Assembly (NCBI RefSeq): GCF_002736105.1 | Contig: NZ_CP024123.1 | Coordinates: 798,001 to 862,000 of the forward strand | Direction of reading: 5' to 3' | Length of the DNA: 64,000 nucleotides | DNA from: Solibacillus sp. R5-41 | Lineage (GTDB): Bacteria > Bacillota > Bacilli > Bacillales_A > Planococcaceae | Shown: positions 29,221 through 38,295 of the stretch, piece after piece | Layout: each line of letters starts with the position of its first letter | Position numbering within the stretch: position 1 is the stretch's first letter | Translations under genes and position numbers: made by a program | Notes under the pieces: generated by a model | The model's database searches: none | What the model was told of the DNA's origin: nothing | The model's input: the letters and a program-made list of their open reading frames with translations, nothing else

Positions 29221-30132
29221 TTATTTACTTCGAGATACAAGTAAAATCATATAACAAAGAAGTCCGAATAATAATGTAATTAATAATGAGTGCATTAATG
29301 CCACGAATAATTGTAATTTTAATAGTACAACAAGCATCCCTGCTAGCACTTGTAAAACGACAATGATAGCTGCGATGACCCAGCCCCAATAAATAACACG
29401 TTGTTGCTTGTAATTTTTCATAACATAAATTGTAATATATGCAATCCAAACTACTAATAATAATACAGCAAAACGATGTCCCATTTGCACCCATTCATAC
29501 AAATTATATGGAATGGCGAATGGTTGATCATTTCGGCACAATGGCCAGTCAGGACAAACTAAACTTGCATCCGTATGGCGTACTAGCGCGCCTGAATAAA
29601 CGACGACATATGAATATAAGGTAATGCTAATCGTATGTAATTTTAACTTTTTGCTCATAAAAATCTTATCTGCATTGAATTTTGTATCGACTTCAAATAC
29701 GATTAATGTGAGCAATAATACAGCTGCAAACGAGATTAGCGAAATGCCGAAGTGTAACGCTAAAATAAAGTCACCTTGTCCCCATAAAACTTGTGCAGCC
29801 CCGATTAAAGCCTGCAAAATGAGGAAGAACATAGCCGTAATCCCTAAAAACTTCACTTCACGAATATGCCCTAAAGTGCGCCAAGTCCAAACTGTTAATA
29901 CAAGAATGAAGATGGAAACAGAACCTGTCACAACGCGGTGCGAAAATTCAATTAAAACTTCCGTTGTTATTTCCTTAGGTATTAATGAACCGTTACAGTC
30001 AGGCCAATTTCGCCCACAGCCTAACCCGCTATCCGTTTTTGTAACGAGTGCACCACCTAAAAGAATGAGTAACATTCCAATTGTTGCTGCGACAGCAAAC
30101 CATTTTAAATATTTACTATACTTGTGCTGCAT
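29221..30132 (-). CDS. ctaA: Heme A synthase
   Basis: Membrane enzyme converting heme O to heme A for the aa3-type oxidase, 303 residues and eight predicted helices. The two extracellular disulfide pairs typical of Bacillus CtaA are seen: CGRNWPDC (Cys39, Cys46) and CPDWPLC. Heme-ligand histidines lie in EFSHR, ALHFG, GALVRHTDAS and MGHRFA. The start ATG at 30132 is set by AGGTGG 8 nt upstream; the GTG at 30144 overlaps that site. It is divergent from ctaC, with three ResD-like boxes upstream. Confidence 0.93.
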   Translation of the reverse strand: MQHKYSKYLKWFAVAATIGMLLILLGGALVTKTDSGLGCGRNWPDCNGSLIPKEITTEVLIEFSHRVVTGSVSIFILVLTVWTWRTLGHIREVKFLGITAMFFLILQALIGAAQVLWGQGDFILALHFGISLISFAAVLLLTLIVFEVDTKFNADKIFMSKKLKLHTISITLYSYVVVYSGALVRHTDASLVCPDWPLCRNDQPFAIPYNLYEWVQMGHRFAVLLLVVWIAYITIYVMKNYKQQRVIYWGWVIAAIIVVLQVLAGMLVVLLKLQLFVALMHSLLITLLFGLLCYMILLVSRSK

Positions 30133-30193
30133 AAAGTGAGCCACCTACTTTGATAATCAACATCGCTCAAAAAAAAAGCGTCTCTAGTTTTAG

Positions 30194-30222
30194 ATAATAG
30201 CGAATAAATGGATAAAAGACAA
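30194..30222 (-). promoter_or_regulatory. Promoter of ctaA
   Basis: Minus strand -35 TTGTCT (30217-30222), 17-bp spacer, -10 TATTAT (30194-30199). The start lies near 30187, about 55 nt before the ATG. Confidence 0.5.
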
Positions 30223-30259
30223 CTTCAATCATAAAATCTACCAAATTAGTAACCAGTTT

Positions 30260-30301
30260 TTCACAAATTGTTCATAAATTTGTCTCCTATCCTTCACAAA
30301 T
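30260..30301 (-). promoter_or_regulatory. Three phased ResD-like boxes upstream of ctaA
   Basis: On the minus strand ATTTGTGAA occurs at 30293-30301 and 30260-30268, and ATTTATGAA at 30271-30279. The start-to-start distances are 11 and 22 bp, so all face one side of the helix. They resemble the B. subtilis ResD consensus TTTGTGAAT and lie upstream of the ctaA -35. ctaA is ResD-activated in B. subtilis; activation here is inferred. Confidence 0.55.
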
Positions 30302-30468
30302 ATTGTAAGAAAATGCATTACTATATATATGTTGATTTACATTTCTAAACGCTTCACTGGCATTTCGATGTGTGTTCGTCGAAATTTAACGAAACGTCTA
30401 GAAATCCGTTACAAATTTAGATATAGTTATGGTAGCGGAAAATGCTTACAAATTTGAAAGGAGAGGTA

Positions 30469-30501
30469 ATGTATTGTAAGATTTTGTTATTACTCTGCTG
30501 A
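30469..30501 (+). CDS. Possible 10-codon leader peptide in the ctaC leader
   Basis: A very short frame, MYCKILLLLC then TGA, preceded by a strong AAAGGAGAGG site. It sits about 400 bp before ctaC where B. subtilis has ctaB. It could be a translated leader peptide, a remnant of a lost gene start, or chance; the strength of the ribosome site is the only support. Confidence 0.25.
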   Translation: MYCKILLLLC

Positions 30502-30797
30502 AATCCGAATCTAAATGCCAAAACTTTAATGAATGATCTTCTTGCACTCATAAGATTGGGATTTGTTCATTCAAACTTAATCACAACATTCAAAAGGATT
30601 TGGTATATTTTCTAAATACATTGACTTAAATGATTTCACGTACTTGTGCATTTATTTTTCATAGCGTGATCGATTCACGTTATGTCATGTTTAAGGTCAA
30701 TAAAATAGAGGCAGATTAAAAGCATCCAAAATTTCAATACAAGTACTCTAATCAAAAAGTAAGTAGAATTGTTTTTAACGGCATAGTTCGCGGCCGA

Positions 30798-30864
30798 CAT
30801 GTGAGGACTAAAAGGATATTAATCTATGTAACATAGAACATAACCATAGTCCTGGTTACACATG
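30798..30864 (+). promoter_or_regulatory. Structured RNA leader before ctaC
   Basis: Nested inverted repeats: outer CATGTG (30798-30803) / CACATG (30859-30864), middle AGGACTA (30804-30810) / TAGTCCT (30847-30853), inner 15-bp palindrome TCTATGT-A-ACATAGA (30823-30837). The fold ends about 20 nt before the ctaC ribosome site and has no T run, so it is not a simple terminator. The remainder of 30145-30898 shows no gene. Confidence 0.5.
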
Positions 30865-30898
30865 AAAATACAGTAAAGAAAGAGGGGTTTATTAAGCT

Positions 30899-31969
30899 AT
30901 GATGAAAGGGCTTAAAAAATGGCGTTTATTCTCGCTATTAACAGTAATGACAGTTTTCCTTTCAGCATGTGGTGAAGATTATATTTCTACACTTCGCCCA
31001 GCAGGTGCAGTAGGTAAAGAGCAGTTAAATCTTCTATTACTTACATCTATAATCATGTTCGCTGTAGTAATTGTAGTATCGGTTATCTATTTAGTTGCTT
31101 TCTTTAAGTTCCGCCGTTCAAGAACTGGCGAAAACCACATGCCAAAGCAAGTTGAAGGAAGTCACACACTTGAAGTGATTTGGACAGTCATTCCGATTAT
31201 CTTATTATTAATCTTAGCTGTTCCAACGTTAAGCTCTACTTATAAATTTGCGGATGTTGCTGCAATGGATGAAGTAGATGAGAACGGAAATAAAACAGCG
31301 CTTACAGTAAATGTAACAGCAAAATTATATTGGTGGGAATTTGAGTATCCAGAGCAAGGTATTATTACTGCACAAGAATTAGTAGTACCAACTGATGAAA
31401 AAGTATACTTCAATTTAATCGCAACTGATGTAAAACACTCATTCTGGATTCCAGCTGTTGGTGGGAAAATGGACACGAACGTTGATGGAATTAACAAGTT
31501 CTACTTAGAGTTTGGTAAAGAATCAAAAGATTTAAATGAAGGTGAAGGCGTATTCTACGGTAAATGTGCTGAGTTATGTGGCCCTTCCCACGCATTAATG
31601 GATTTCAAAGTGAAAACACTTGATCGCCCAGCGTTCGATACTTGGGTAGCATCAATGCAAGCAACTGAAGGTAACACGGCGAGCGCAGAATCTGCTAACG
31701 TTGGTGAAGCAACATTTGCAAACTCATGTCTAGGCTGTCACGCAGTTTCGGCTGTTGCGGGTCCTGGTATGGGTCCAAACTTAAGTACATTTGGTGATCG
31801 TAACCGTTTAGCTGGTTTCATGGATCACACAGTTGAGGATACAACGGATTGGATTATGGATCCCGAGTATTACAAGCCAGGTAATACAATGACTGGTAAA
31901 TACAACGTTACTGAAGAAGAAGCGAAAGCAATCGCTGAATACTTAATGACGTTATCTATTGAAAAATAA
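30899..31969 (+). CDS. ctaC: Cytochrome caa3 oxidase subunit II with fused cytochrome c
   Basis: Lipoprotein subunit II, 356 residues. The signal peptide ends in lipobox LSAC (lipidated Cys24). Two membrane helices follow (about 42-68 and 88-108). The CuA domain has DVKHSFWIP and the ligand set CAELCGPSHALM. The C-terminal cytochrome c domain has the heme motif CLGCH and an axial Met in the GNTMTGKY region. The fused cytochrome c marks a caa3-type oxidase. The site AGAGGGG precedes the ATG. Confidence 0.97.
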   Translation: MMKGLKKWRLFSLLTVMTVFLSACGEDYISTLRPAGAVGKEQLNLLLLTSIIMFAVVIVVSVIYLVAFFKFRRSRTGENHMPKQVEGSHTLEVIWTVIPIILLLILAVPTLSSTYKFADVAAMDEVDENGNKTALTVNVTAKLYWWEFEYPEQGIITAQELVVPTDEKVYFNLIATDVKHSFWIPAVGGKMDTNVDGINKFYLEFGKESKDLNEGEGVFYGKCAELCGPSHALMDFKVKTLDRPAFDTWVASMQATEGNTASAESANVGEATFANSCLGCHAVSAVAGPGMGPNLSTFGDRNRLAGFMDHTVEDTTDWIMDPEYYKPGNTMTGKYNVTEEEAKAIAEYLMTLSIEK

Positions 31970-32008
31970 TCAAATAATTAGATAGAAACTTTGAAGGAGG
32001 TTAATGTT

Positions 32009-33949
32009 GTGAGCTCTGTTACACAGAAAAAGGGCTTCGGGGCACATGTATGGGACTATTTAACAACGGTCGATCATAAGAAAATCGCCATTATGTATTT
32101 AGCTGCCGGTACATTGTTCTTCGCTATTGCAGGTTTTGAAGCGTTACTGATGCGTATTCAGTTAATGTTCCCTGAAAGTACGTTCATCTCTGCAGGCCTA
32201 TTTAACGAACTATTAACTATGCATGGTACAACGATGCTATTCTTAGCAGCGACACCATTATTATTTGCATTTATGAATGCGATTGTACCGCTCCAAATTG
32301 GTGCGCGTGACGTTGCATTCCCATTCTTAAACTCGCTAGGATTTTGGTTGTTCTTTTTAGGTGCTATTTTCCTTCACCTATCATTCTTCCTAGGCGGAGC
32401 ACCTGATGCAGGGTGGACATCATATGCATCCTTATCTTTATATTCACCAGGACATGGTATTGACTTCTATATTCTAGGTCTACAAATTTCTGGTGCAGGT
32501 ACATTAATTTCTGGTATTAACTTCATCGTAACAATTATTACAATGCGTGCACCTGGTATGACGTTCATGCGTATGCCGTTATTTACTTGGACATCTTTAG
32601 TATCAAGTTCACTAATTTTATTTGCATTCCCTCCACTTACTGGTGGATTATTCTTAATGTTAGTTGACCGTATGTTCGGAGCAAACTTCTTCGATCATAC
32701 AATGGGTGGTAACACAATTATTTGGGAGCACTTATTCTGGATTTTCGGTCACCCTGAAGTATACATTTTAGTATTACCAGCGTTTGGATTATTCTCTGAA
32801 ATCATTCCAGTATTCGCTCGTAAACGTTTATTCGGATATTCTTCAATGGTATTCGCAACAATTTTAATCGGTTTCTTAGGGTTCATGGTATGGGCTCACC
32901 ACATGTTCACAGTTGGTTTAGGTGCTACTGCGAACGCTATCTTCGCTGTTGCAACAATGGCGATTGCCGTTCCAACAGGTATGAAGGTATTCAACTGGAT
33001 CTTAACGATTTGGGGTGGATCGATTAAAGTTACAGTACCAATGCTTTATGCACTTGGTTTCATCCCGTCATTCGTTGCGGGTGGTGTTACGGGGATCATG
33101 CAAGCAACGGCACCTCTTGACTACCAATTACACGATTCTTATTTCATCGTAGCTCATTTCCACTACGTAATTGTTGGTGGTATCGTAACTGCGTTATTTG
33201 GTTCAGCTCACTTCTACTGGCCGATTATGTTTAACCGTACGTTAAATCATAAATTAGGAGTACTTACTTTCTGGGTATTCTTCACTGGTTTCCATTTAAC
33301 GTTCTTCTTACAGCACTTCTTAGGATTAATGGGTATGCCACGTCGTGTATTCACGTATATGGACGGCCAAGGATGGGATTTATTCAACTTCATATCAACG
33401 ATCGGTGCCATGATGATGGGTGTTGGGGTTATTTTATTAGTAGTAGACGTATTATTATCGATTAAATCTGAACCAGTTAACCGTCGCGATTACTGGGGAG
33501 ATGGTCGTTCACTTGAGTGGGCAATCGAAACTCCACTACCATTCTATAACTTTAAACAAACGCCACTTGTTCGTGGATACGATCCATATTGGATTGAAAA
33601 AGAAGAGGGTAATAAAGAAGGTATGGTATATGCTGAGCCACTAGGCGAAATTCACATGCCAAACAACTCGATTTTACCTTTAGTTATGTCAATTGGTACG
33701 TTCATCGCTGCATTCGGTGCGCTTTATAGTCCGTGGGGCGATCAAGTACAGGCAGGTACAGCGCCAGGTACTTCACCAGCAGTTTCATTAGCATTAATCA
33801 TTGGTGGTTTAGGTTTAACAATTGCATGTATGATTATTCGTTCATTCAAAGATGACCTTGGTTTCCATGTAACAGTGAAGGAAATTGAAGCAATTGAAGC
33901 AGATTTAGCTCACTACCGTGCAACAGGTAAAAAAGGGGGTAGCAAGTAA
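32009..33949 (+). CDS. ctaD: Cytochrome caa3 oxidase subunit I
   Basis: Catalytic heme-copper subunit, 646 residues, at least twelve helices. Heme a ligand region LLTMHGTTMLF, the CuB His-Tyr site WIFGHPEVYILVLPAFG, the HH pair in VWAHHMFTVG, and HFHYVIVGG for heme a/a3 are all present. The start is taken as GTG at 32009, which has AAGGAGG 8 nt upstream; upstream in-frame TTG at 31991 precedes that site. It overlaps ctaE by one base. Confidence 0.97.
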   Translation: MSSVTQKKGFGAHVWDYLTTVDHKKIAIMYLAAGTLFFAIAGFEALLMRIQLMFPESTFISAGLFNELLTMHGTTMLFLAATPLLFAFMNAIVPLQIGARDVAFPFLNSLGFWLFFLGAIFLHLSFFLGGAPDAGWTSYASLSLYSPGHGIDFYILGLQISGAGTLISGINFIVTIITMRAPGMTFMRMPLFTWTSLVSSSLILFAFPPLTGGLFLMLVDRMFGANFFDHTMGGNTIIWEHLFWIFGHPEVYILVLPAFGLFSEIIPVFARKRLFGYSSMVFATILIGFLGFMVWAHHMFTVGLGATANAIFAVATMAIAVPTGMKVFNWILTIWGGSIKVTVPMLYALGFIPSFVAGGVTGIMQATAPLDYQLHDSYFIVAHFHYVIVGGIVTALFGSAHFYWPIMFNRTLNHKLGVLTFWVFFTGFHLTFFLQHFLGLMGMPRRVFTYMDGQGWDLFNFISTIGAMMMGVGVILLVVDVLLSIKSEPVNRRDYWGDGRSLEWAIETPLPFYNFKQTPLVRGYDPYWIEKEEGNKEGMVYAEPLGEIHMPNNSILPLVMSIGTFIAAFGALYSPWGDQVQAGTAPGTSPAVSLALIIGGLGLTIACMIIRSFKDDLGFHVTVKEIEAIEADLAHYRATGKKGGSK

Positions 33950-34575
33950 TGGATCTTAATCAAAAATTTACTCCACAAACTTGGCCAAAACACCCTGAAC
34001 AAGCAACATTAGAAGGGAAAAACAAGATTGTAGGTCTTTGGATTTTCCTTGCTTCTGATACCGTTTTATTCGCAAGTGTGTTTGCTACTTATATCGCACT
34101 AAAAGACCATGGTCCAGCGGGTATGACATTTGCTGCCAAAGATTTGTATGAGTTACCATTAGCGTTCATTATGACGATGTTACTTTTAACATCATCTTTA
34201 ACTTCTGTGTATGCAATGTATCATATGAAGAATTATAACTATAGTGGCGTTCGTACTTGGATGGGAATTACAGTTCTTTTAGGTTTAGGATTCTTAGGTT
34301 TAGAAATTTATGAGTTCCAACACTATGTTCATATTGGTTTTGGTTATACTCAGTCAGCATTCTCTTCGGCGTTCTTTACCCTCGTTGGAATGCACGGGAT
34401 ACACGTTATCATTGGTTTAATTTGGATTTCTAGTTTAATCATCCGCAACAGCGGTCGTGGATTAAACTTATACAACGCACCGAAGTTCTTTGCGGCCTCT
34501 TTATACTGGCACTTCATCGACGTTGTATGGGTATTCATCTTTACAGTAGTATATCTGATGGGAGTGTTGGGATAA
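33949..34575 (+). CDS. ctaE: Cytochrome caa3 oxidase subunit III
   Basis: Membrane subunit III, 208 residues, five predicted helices, with family segments FLASDTVLFASVFATY, TLVGMHGIHVIIGLIW and the C-terminal SLYWHFIDVVWVFIFTVVY. The ATG overlaps the ctaD TAA by one base (TAATG), indicating coupling. It is followed by ctaF after 1 bp. Confidence 0.95.
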   Translation: MDLNQKFTPQTWPKHPEQATLEGKNKIVGLWIFLASDTVLFASVFATYIALKDHGPAGMTFAAKDLYELPLAFIMTMLLLTSSLTSVYAMYHMKNYNYSGVRTWMGITVLLGLGFLGLEIYEFQHYVHIGFGYTQSAFSSAFFTLVGMHGIHVIIGLIWISSLIIRNSGRGLNLYNAPKFFAASLYWHFIDVVWVFIFTVVYLMGVLG

Positions 34576-34576
34576 T

Positions 34577-34921
34577 ATGTCACACGAAACTCATTTCGAA
34601 GTACGTACTCAAGCGCAATACGAATATGACAGAGCGCATTCAAAAGCACATATGCGGAAGCAAGTAGTAAACTTTGCGATAATGATTTTCTTAACATTTA
34701 TCGCGTTTTCTACAGTTGTAGCAGGCTTTCCAGCAACATATATTGTGCCGGTAGTTTTATTATTAGCTGGTATTCAAGTAGTATTACAACTTTATGCATT
34801 CATGCACTTAGAAGACCGTTCTACACATATGGTTGGTGTCATTGAGTTCTTTATTTGGAGTGGAGCCTTCCTTGCGTTCACGTTCTTTGTAGCGTTTACG
34901 ACAATTATTTGGTGGGGCTAA
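34577..34921 (+). CDS. ctaF: Cytochrome caa3 oxidase subunit IV
   Basis: A 114-residue subunit IV with three membrane helices. The segment LAGIQVVLQLYAFMHLEDR is characteristic of the COX4-pro/CtaF family. It is last in ctaCDEF and is followed by a terminator at 34931-34967. Confidence 0.93.
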   Translation: MSHETHFEVRTQAQYEYDRAHSKAHMRKQVVNFAIMIFLTFIAFSTVVAGFPATYIVPVVLLLAGIQVVLQLYAFMHLEDRSTHMVGVIEFFIWSGAFLAFTFFVAFTTIIWWG

Positions 34922-34930
34922 TCATTCAGA

Positions 34931-34967
34931 AAAAACCGTTCTTAGCATAAGCTAGGGACGGTTTTTG
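34931..34967 (+). terminator. Terminator of ctaCDEF
   Basis: AAAAACCGTTCTTAGC / GCTAGGGACGGTTTTT stem with two mismatches and a 4-nt loop, then GTAT. Confidence 0.8.
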
Positions 34968-35078
34968 TATTAGACTTTTTATAAGAAGCCCTTTTTGAAA
35001 ACTTATACCTAATGAATTTCAATTTAAGCAATACATAAAATACATGTTTGAATTCAACCAATTGTCATAGTTATTCCA

Positions 35079-35107
35079 TTGAAGTTAAAGAATAGGCAAT
35101 CTATAAT
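35079..35107 (+). promoter_or_regulatory. Promoter of ctaG-ctaM
   Basis: -35 TTGAAG (35079-35084), 17-bp spacer, -10 TATAAT (35102-35107), 33 bp before the ctaG ATG. This shows the assembly-factor genes have their own transcription start. Confidence 0.6.
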
Positions 35108-35139
35108 AAAGTAACTGATGTTTAAAGGAGCATGATTAT

Positions 35140-36054
35140 ATGCCAATTAGTATATTTGGTTTCCAAGCTTTATGGAGCCCATACTTAATCGGAATTATCG
35201 TTTTTTTGACCGTAGTCTATTTTTTAGTAACGATTACATGGAGGAAAGATTTTAAAGTAAGCGAACCATTAAAGAAGAGTGAGGCAATTTACTTCATTCT
35301 TGGTATGATTGTGCTGTATATTATAAAAGGCTCGCCAATTGATTTACTAGGTCATATTATGTTTACAATGCATATGGCACAGATGGCCATACTATTACTT
35401 TTAGTACCGATATTCGTTATTAGAGGTATTCCTTGGTGGGTTTGGAAAGTAGTAGTGGAAGCGCCTGTTATACGGACAATCGTTAAAATCTTTACAAGAC
35501 CATTAGTGGGTATTTTAGGTTTCACTGGTTTATTCTCGATTTATCATTTACCTTTAATCTTTGATGCCATTAAATTGAACGAGACGTTTCATGGCGTTTT
35601 CACGATGATTTTATTTATTTCCGCACTGTTTATGTATTGGCCTTTACTAAATGAGGTCGATGGTCAGCATGAAATGAAAAATATCCATAAGCTTGGCTAT
35701 ATTGCATCGAATGCGGTATTAATTACACCGGCATGTGCGTTGATCATTTTTGCTTCAAGTCCAATGTATCTTACATACAGTGATAGTGCGATGTGGTTAA
35801 AGGCGATGGAATTATGTGTGCCATCATCAACACTTTCAGGTCTTTCTTTATCAGGACCAGAATTATTCTCGAATATGGACTTATTATCAGACCAACAAGT
35901 GGGTGGCGTGTTAATGAAGATTATTCAAGAAATTATTTTTGGTGTATTATTGTTCCGTATTTTCCGTAAATGGTGGGATACAGAGCGTACTAGTCAAAAG
36001 GAAATTACAGAAAATGCTTTAAAGGAATTCCAAAATCGAACACGATATCAATAG
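35140..36054 (+). CDS. ctaG: Cytochrome c oxidase assembly factor CtaG
   Basis: Polytopic caa3 assembly protein, 304 residues with about seven helices (Caa3_CtaG family). It has the family-type helix-end motifs HIMFTMHMAQM and FHGVFTMILFISALFMYWPLL. In B. subtilis CtaG is needed for active caa3 and probably helps deliver copper. Ribosome site AAAGGAG. It is followed by ctaM in the same orientation. Confidence 0.93.
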   Translation: MPISIFGFQALWSPYLIGIIVFLTVVYFLVTITWRKDFKVSEPLKKSEAIYFILGMIVLYIIKGSPIDLLGHIMFTMHMAQMAILLLLVPIFVIRGIPWWVWKVVVEAPVIRTIVKIFTRPLVGILGFTGLFSIYHLPLIFDAIKLNETFHGVFTMILFISALFMYWPLLNEVDGQHEMKNIHKLGYIASNAVLITPACALIIFASSPMYLTYSDSAMWLKAMELCVPSSTLSGLSLSGPELFSNMDLLSDQQVGGVLMKIIQEIIFGVLLFRIFRKWWDTERTSQKEITENALKEFQNRTRYQ

Positions 36055-36109
36055 CAAATTCAGATCGTATTCATTGGAATTTTACTTTATGTAGATTGGG
36101 GAATTTAGA

Positions 36110-36571
36110 ATGGGCGTACCTATGTTACCGACAATTAGTACATTCTTCATCGTTGTTAGTGCAGTATTAGTAGCGATTGGTTGGGTATTAATTGCACAAA
36201 GAAAAATTGAGGCACATAAAAAGGTAATGATGGCAGCAGGTGTATCAGCACTTACTTTCTTTATTATTTATGTTTCACGAACTGTTTTCATTGGCAATAC
36301 AGCGTTTGGTGGACCAGATGAATTAAAAGGATACTATACATTCTTCTTAGTTTTCCATATTACGTTGGCGACAGTTGGAGCTGTATTTGGATTGACAAGT
36401 TTATTATCAGGATTTAAAAATAACTTAAAATTACACCGTCGAATCGGTCCAATTACAAGTATTATTTGGTTCTTTGTTGCAATTACAGGTGTACTAGTTT
36501 ATTTACTTTTATATGTGATTTATGAAGGTGGAGAAACGACATCGGTAATTAAAGCAATTTTAGGTTTTTAG
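36110..36571 (+). CDS. ctaM: DUF420 oxidase assembly protein CtaM (YozB-like)
   Basis: A 153-residue membrane protein with four helices (about 5-25, 38-58, 75-97, 120-142) and conserved histidines (KIEAHKKVM, FHITLA, LKLHRRIG). This is the DUF420 family; CtaM is needed for heme-copper oxidase function in Staphylococcus and Bacillus. In B. subtilis yozB lies elsewhere, so linkage to ctaG here strengthens the functional link. Confidence 0.85.
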   Translation: MGVPMLPTISTFFIVVSAVLVAIGWVLIAQRKIEAHKKVMMAAGVSALTFFIIYVSRTVFIGNTAFGGPDELKGYYTFFLVFHITLATVGAVFGLTSLLSGFKNNLKLHRRIGPITSIIWFFVAITGVLVYLLLYVIYEGGETTSVIKAILGF

Positions 36572-36577
36572 ATGAAA

Positions 36578-36610
36578 GAAGGCTTCCTATTTTAATGTAG
36601 GGAGCCTTTT
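36578..36610 (+). terminator. Terminator of ctaG-ctaM
   Basis: AAGGCTTCCTA / TAGGGAGCCTT stem with one mismatch, 8-nt loop and a short T run. Confidence 0.75.
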
Positions 36611-36649
36611 ATGTATATTTTAAAGAGTAGTAAAATAATTAAACATATA

Positions 36650-36678
36650 AAAAAAGCTGGATAATGTACCAGCTTTTT
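36650..36678 (-). terminator. Terminator of the yugN-like gene
   Basis: AAAAAAGCTGG / CCAGCTTTTTT stem with an 8-nt loop. It is bidirectional in principle and lies 9 bp beyond the minus-strand stop codon. Confidence 0.8.
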
Positions 36679-36686
36679 TAGGTGTA

Positions 36687-37043
36687 TTAAATTCCGTATG
36701 CAGAAAGTTCATTACGAACATTAGATAATACTGTTTCGCATTCTTTTACAAGATGTGCGGGGAACACTTCGTCAGTATACTCTACACCGTGTGGGTAGTA
36801 GTATTTACCGATAGCTGGTTTGTTAATGTTTAACATTGCATTATGAGCTCCTACATCACCAGTTACGGCATTGCAGAAAACGCGTAAATAAAAACGACCT
36901 TCACGTACATCGAAACAACGGTCAAATGTCATACGATCATAATCCCATGCGCCATGGCATTCTAAACCGAATTTGCCCATTACTGTAGATAAAACTTCTT
37001 GATCAACTTTTACTTCTTCAAGTTGTGTGTTTTCAAAATACAT
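36687..37043 (-). CDS. YugN-like family protein
   Basis: A 118-residue soluble protein. The segment HGAWDYDRMTFD near residues 30-41 and RFYLRVFCNAVTGDVGAHNA match the YugN-like fold as I recall it. The function is unknown. Ribosome site AGGAGG before the ATG. It is divergent from ylbC and has its own terminator. Confidence 0.72.
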   Translation of the reverse strand: MYFENTQLEEVKVDQEVLSTVMGKFGLECHGAWDYDRMTFDRCFDVREGRFYLRVFCNAVTGDVGAHNAMLNINKPAIGKYYYPHGVEYTDEVFPAHLVKECETVLSNVRNELSAYGI

Positions 37044-37192
37044 CTAGATATCCTCCTTTTGCATATCGTACATAAATATACGCTCAAATTTAATAATAGA
37101 GCAAAATGGTAATTCTTGCAATGACAACATTGTGTCATAGTGTCTACAATTGGTATAATTATGAGGAGGAAGTTGCACTTAAGGAGGGGCAC

Positions 37193-38257
37193 ATGAAAGC
37201 GCTATTTCGTATTTTAATTGTTGCAACATTTTTGGGGATGGTTTATTATTATTCGGATTTTGATACTACAACGACAGAATTATTAGAAGGACCTAATCAA
37301 ATTACACAACCAGTATCCAATGTACTACATGAAAATCTAGATGGGGATGAATTACCAAGACCGACAACCGGTATTTCTACGTATATTGGAAAATCTAGCG
37401 AAGAAATAGTGAAACGGTACGGAAAACCAAATCGAGTGGATGTTTCTGCATTTGGCTATGAATGGTGGGTCTATCAGTTAAACGGTCATACATTAATGGT
37501 CGGAGTTGATCATGAGATGGTAACTCAAGTGTATACAAATGATTTGAATTATAATATAGCACCATATCAAATTGGTCAATCATTGGATGATGTATATCGT
37601 ATGACCATTTTTGAACAAGAAGTATCTGTTGAAATTGCAGAAAATATATATATGTTCGCGATGAATGAAAAGGATATGCAGAATCGAATTTTAGTAAAGT
37701 ATGAAGATGTTTTTGCACAATTATACATAGATGAAGAAAAACAGCAGCTGGATGGCATTCGATTTTTGGATGGAAAAACATTAGTACTGCATAAGCCTTA
37801 TGAAATGCAATTTGCTGGAGAGCTGTTAGAAGCAAGTACACCGTCTAGTTTCAAACAAATCGAAATTAATTTAGCAAACGGCAAGCAATTAACGGAACTT
37901 GTCAATTCTTACCGTCAGAAAAATGATTTGCCTATTTTACAGTACATGGGGCAGTTAGCGACAGTTGCCGGGGATCGCAGTGAAAAGATGTTTTTGGAAA
38001 AGATGATAACGCATGAAAAGATAACAGATTCATTAACAGAACGTCTCGATATGCATGAAATCGTCTATCAGGGTTCGGGAGAAAATATTGCAACCAATTA
38101 TGTAGATGCAATCGAAGTCGTACATGGTTGGATTAATTCAAAAGAACATCGAGATTTAATTTTAAATGACCAATTTAATCAAATTGGATCTGGGGCATTT
38201 GTGGATTATTATACACAAATTTATATTAGTACACCAGAAGACGCCCACCTCAATTGA
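37193..38257 (+). CDS. ylbC: CAP-domain protein YlbC
   Basis: A 354-residue envelope protein. N-terminal membrane segment (FRILIVATFLGMVYYY, 5-20), a CAP-associated N-terminal domain (about 70-215, IGKSSEEIVKRYGKPNRVD), then a cysteine-rich-secretory/SCP (CAP) domain (about 235-350) with LVNSYRQKNDLPILQ, HEKI, GENIA and VVHGWINSKEHRDLIL. The start ATG has AAGGAGG; upstream in-frame codons lie in the promoter (-10 TATAAT 37154-37159, -35 TTGTGT 37130-37135). Function unknown; extracellular anchoring is inferred. Confidence 0.88.
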   Translation: MKALFRILIVATFLGMVYYYSDFDTTTTELLEGPNQITQPVSNVLHENLDGDELPRPTTGISTYIGKSSEEIVKRYGKPNRVDVSAFGYEWWVYQLNGHTLMVGVDHEMVTQVYTNDLNYNIAPYQIGQSLDDVYRMTIFEQEVSVEIAENIYMFAMNEKDMQNRILVKYEDVFAQLYIDEEKQQLDGIRFLDGKTLVLHKPYEMQFAGELLEASTPSSFKQIEINLANGKQLTELVNSYRQKNDLPILQYMGQLATVAGDRSEKMFLEKMITHEKITDSLTERLDMHEIVYQGSGENIATNYVDAIEVVHGWINSKEHRDLILNDQFNQIGSGAFVDYYTQIYISTPEDAHLN

Positions 38258-38295
38258 AGGTGAGATGAAGAGTCTTAGTCAAAATATGCGCTTGC

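Noticed and set aside
29624-30139. 171-codon plus-strand frame opposite ctaA
   Set aside because: Antisense of a conserved enzyme with all its Cys/His motifs.
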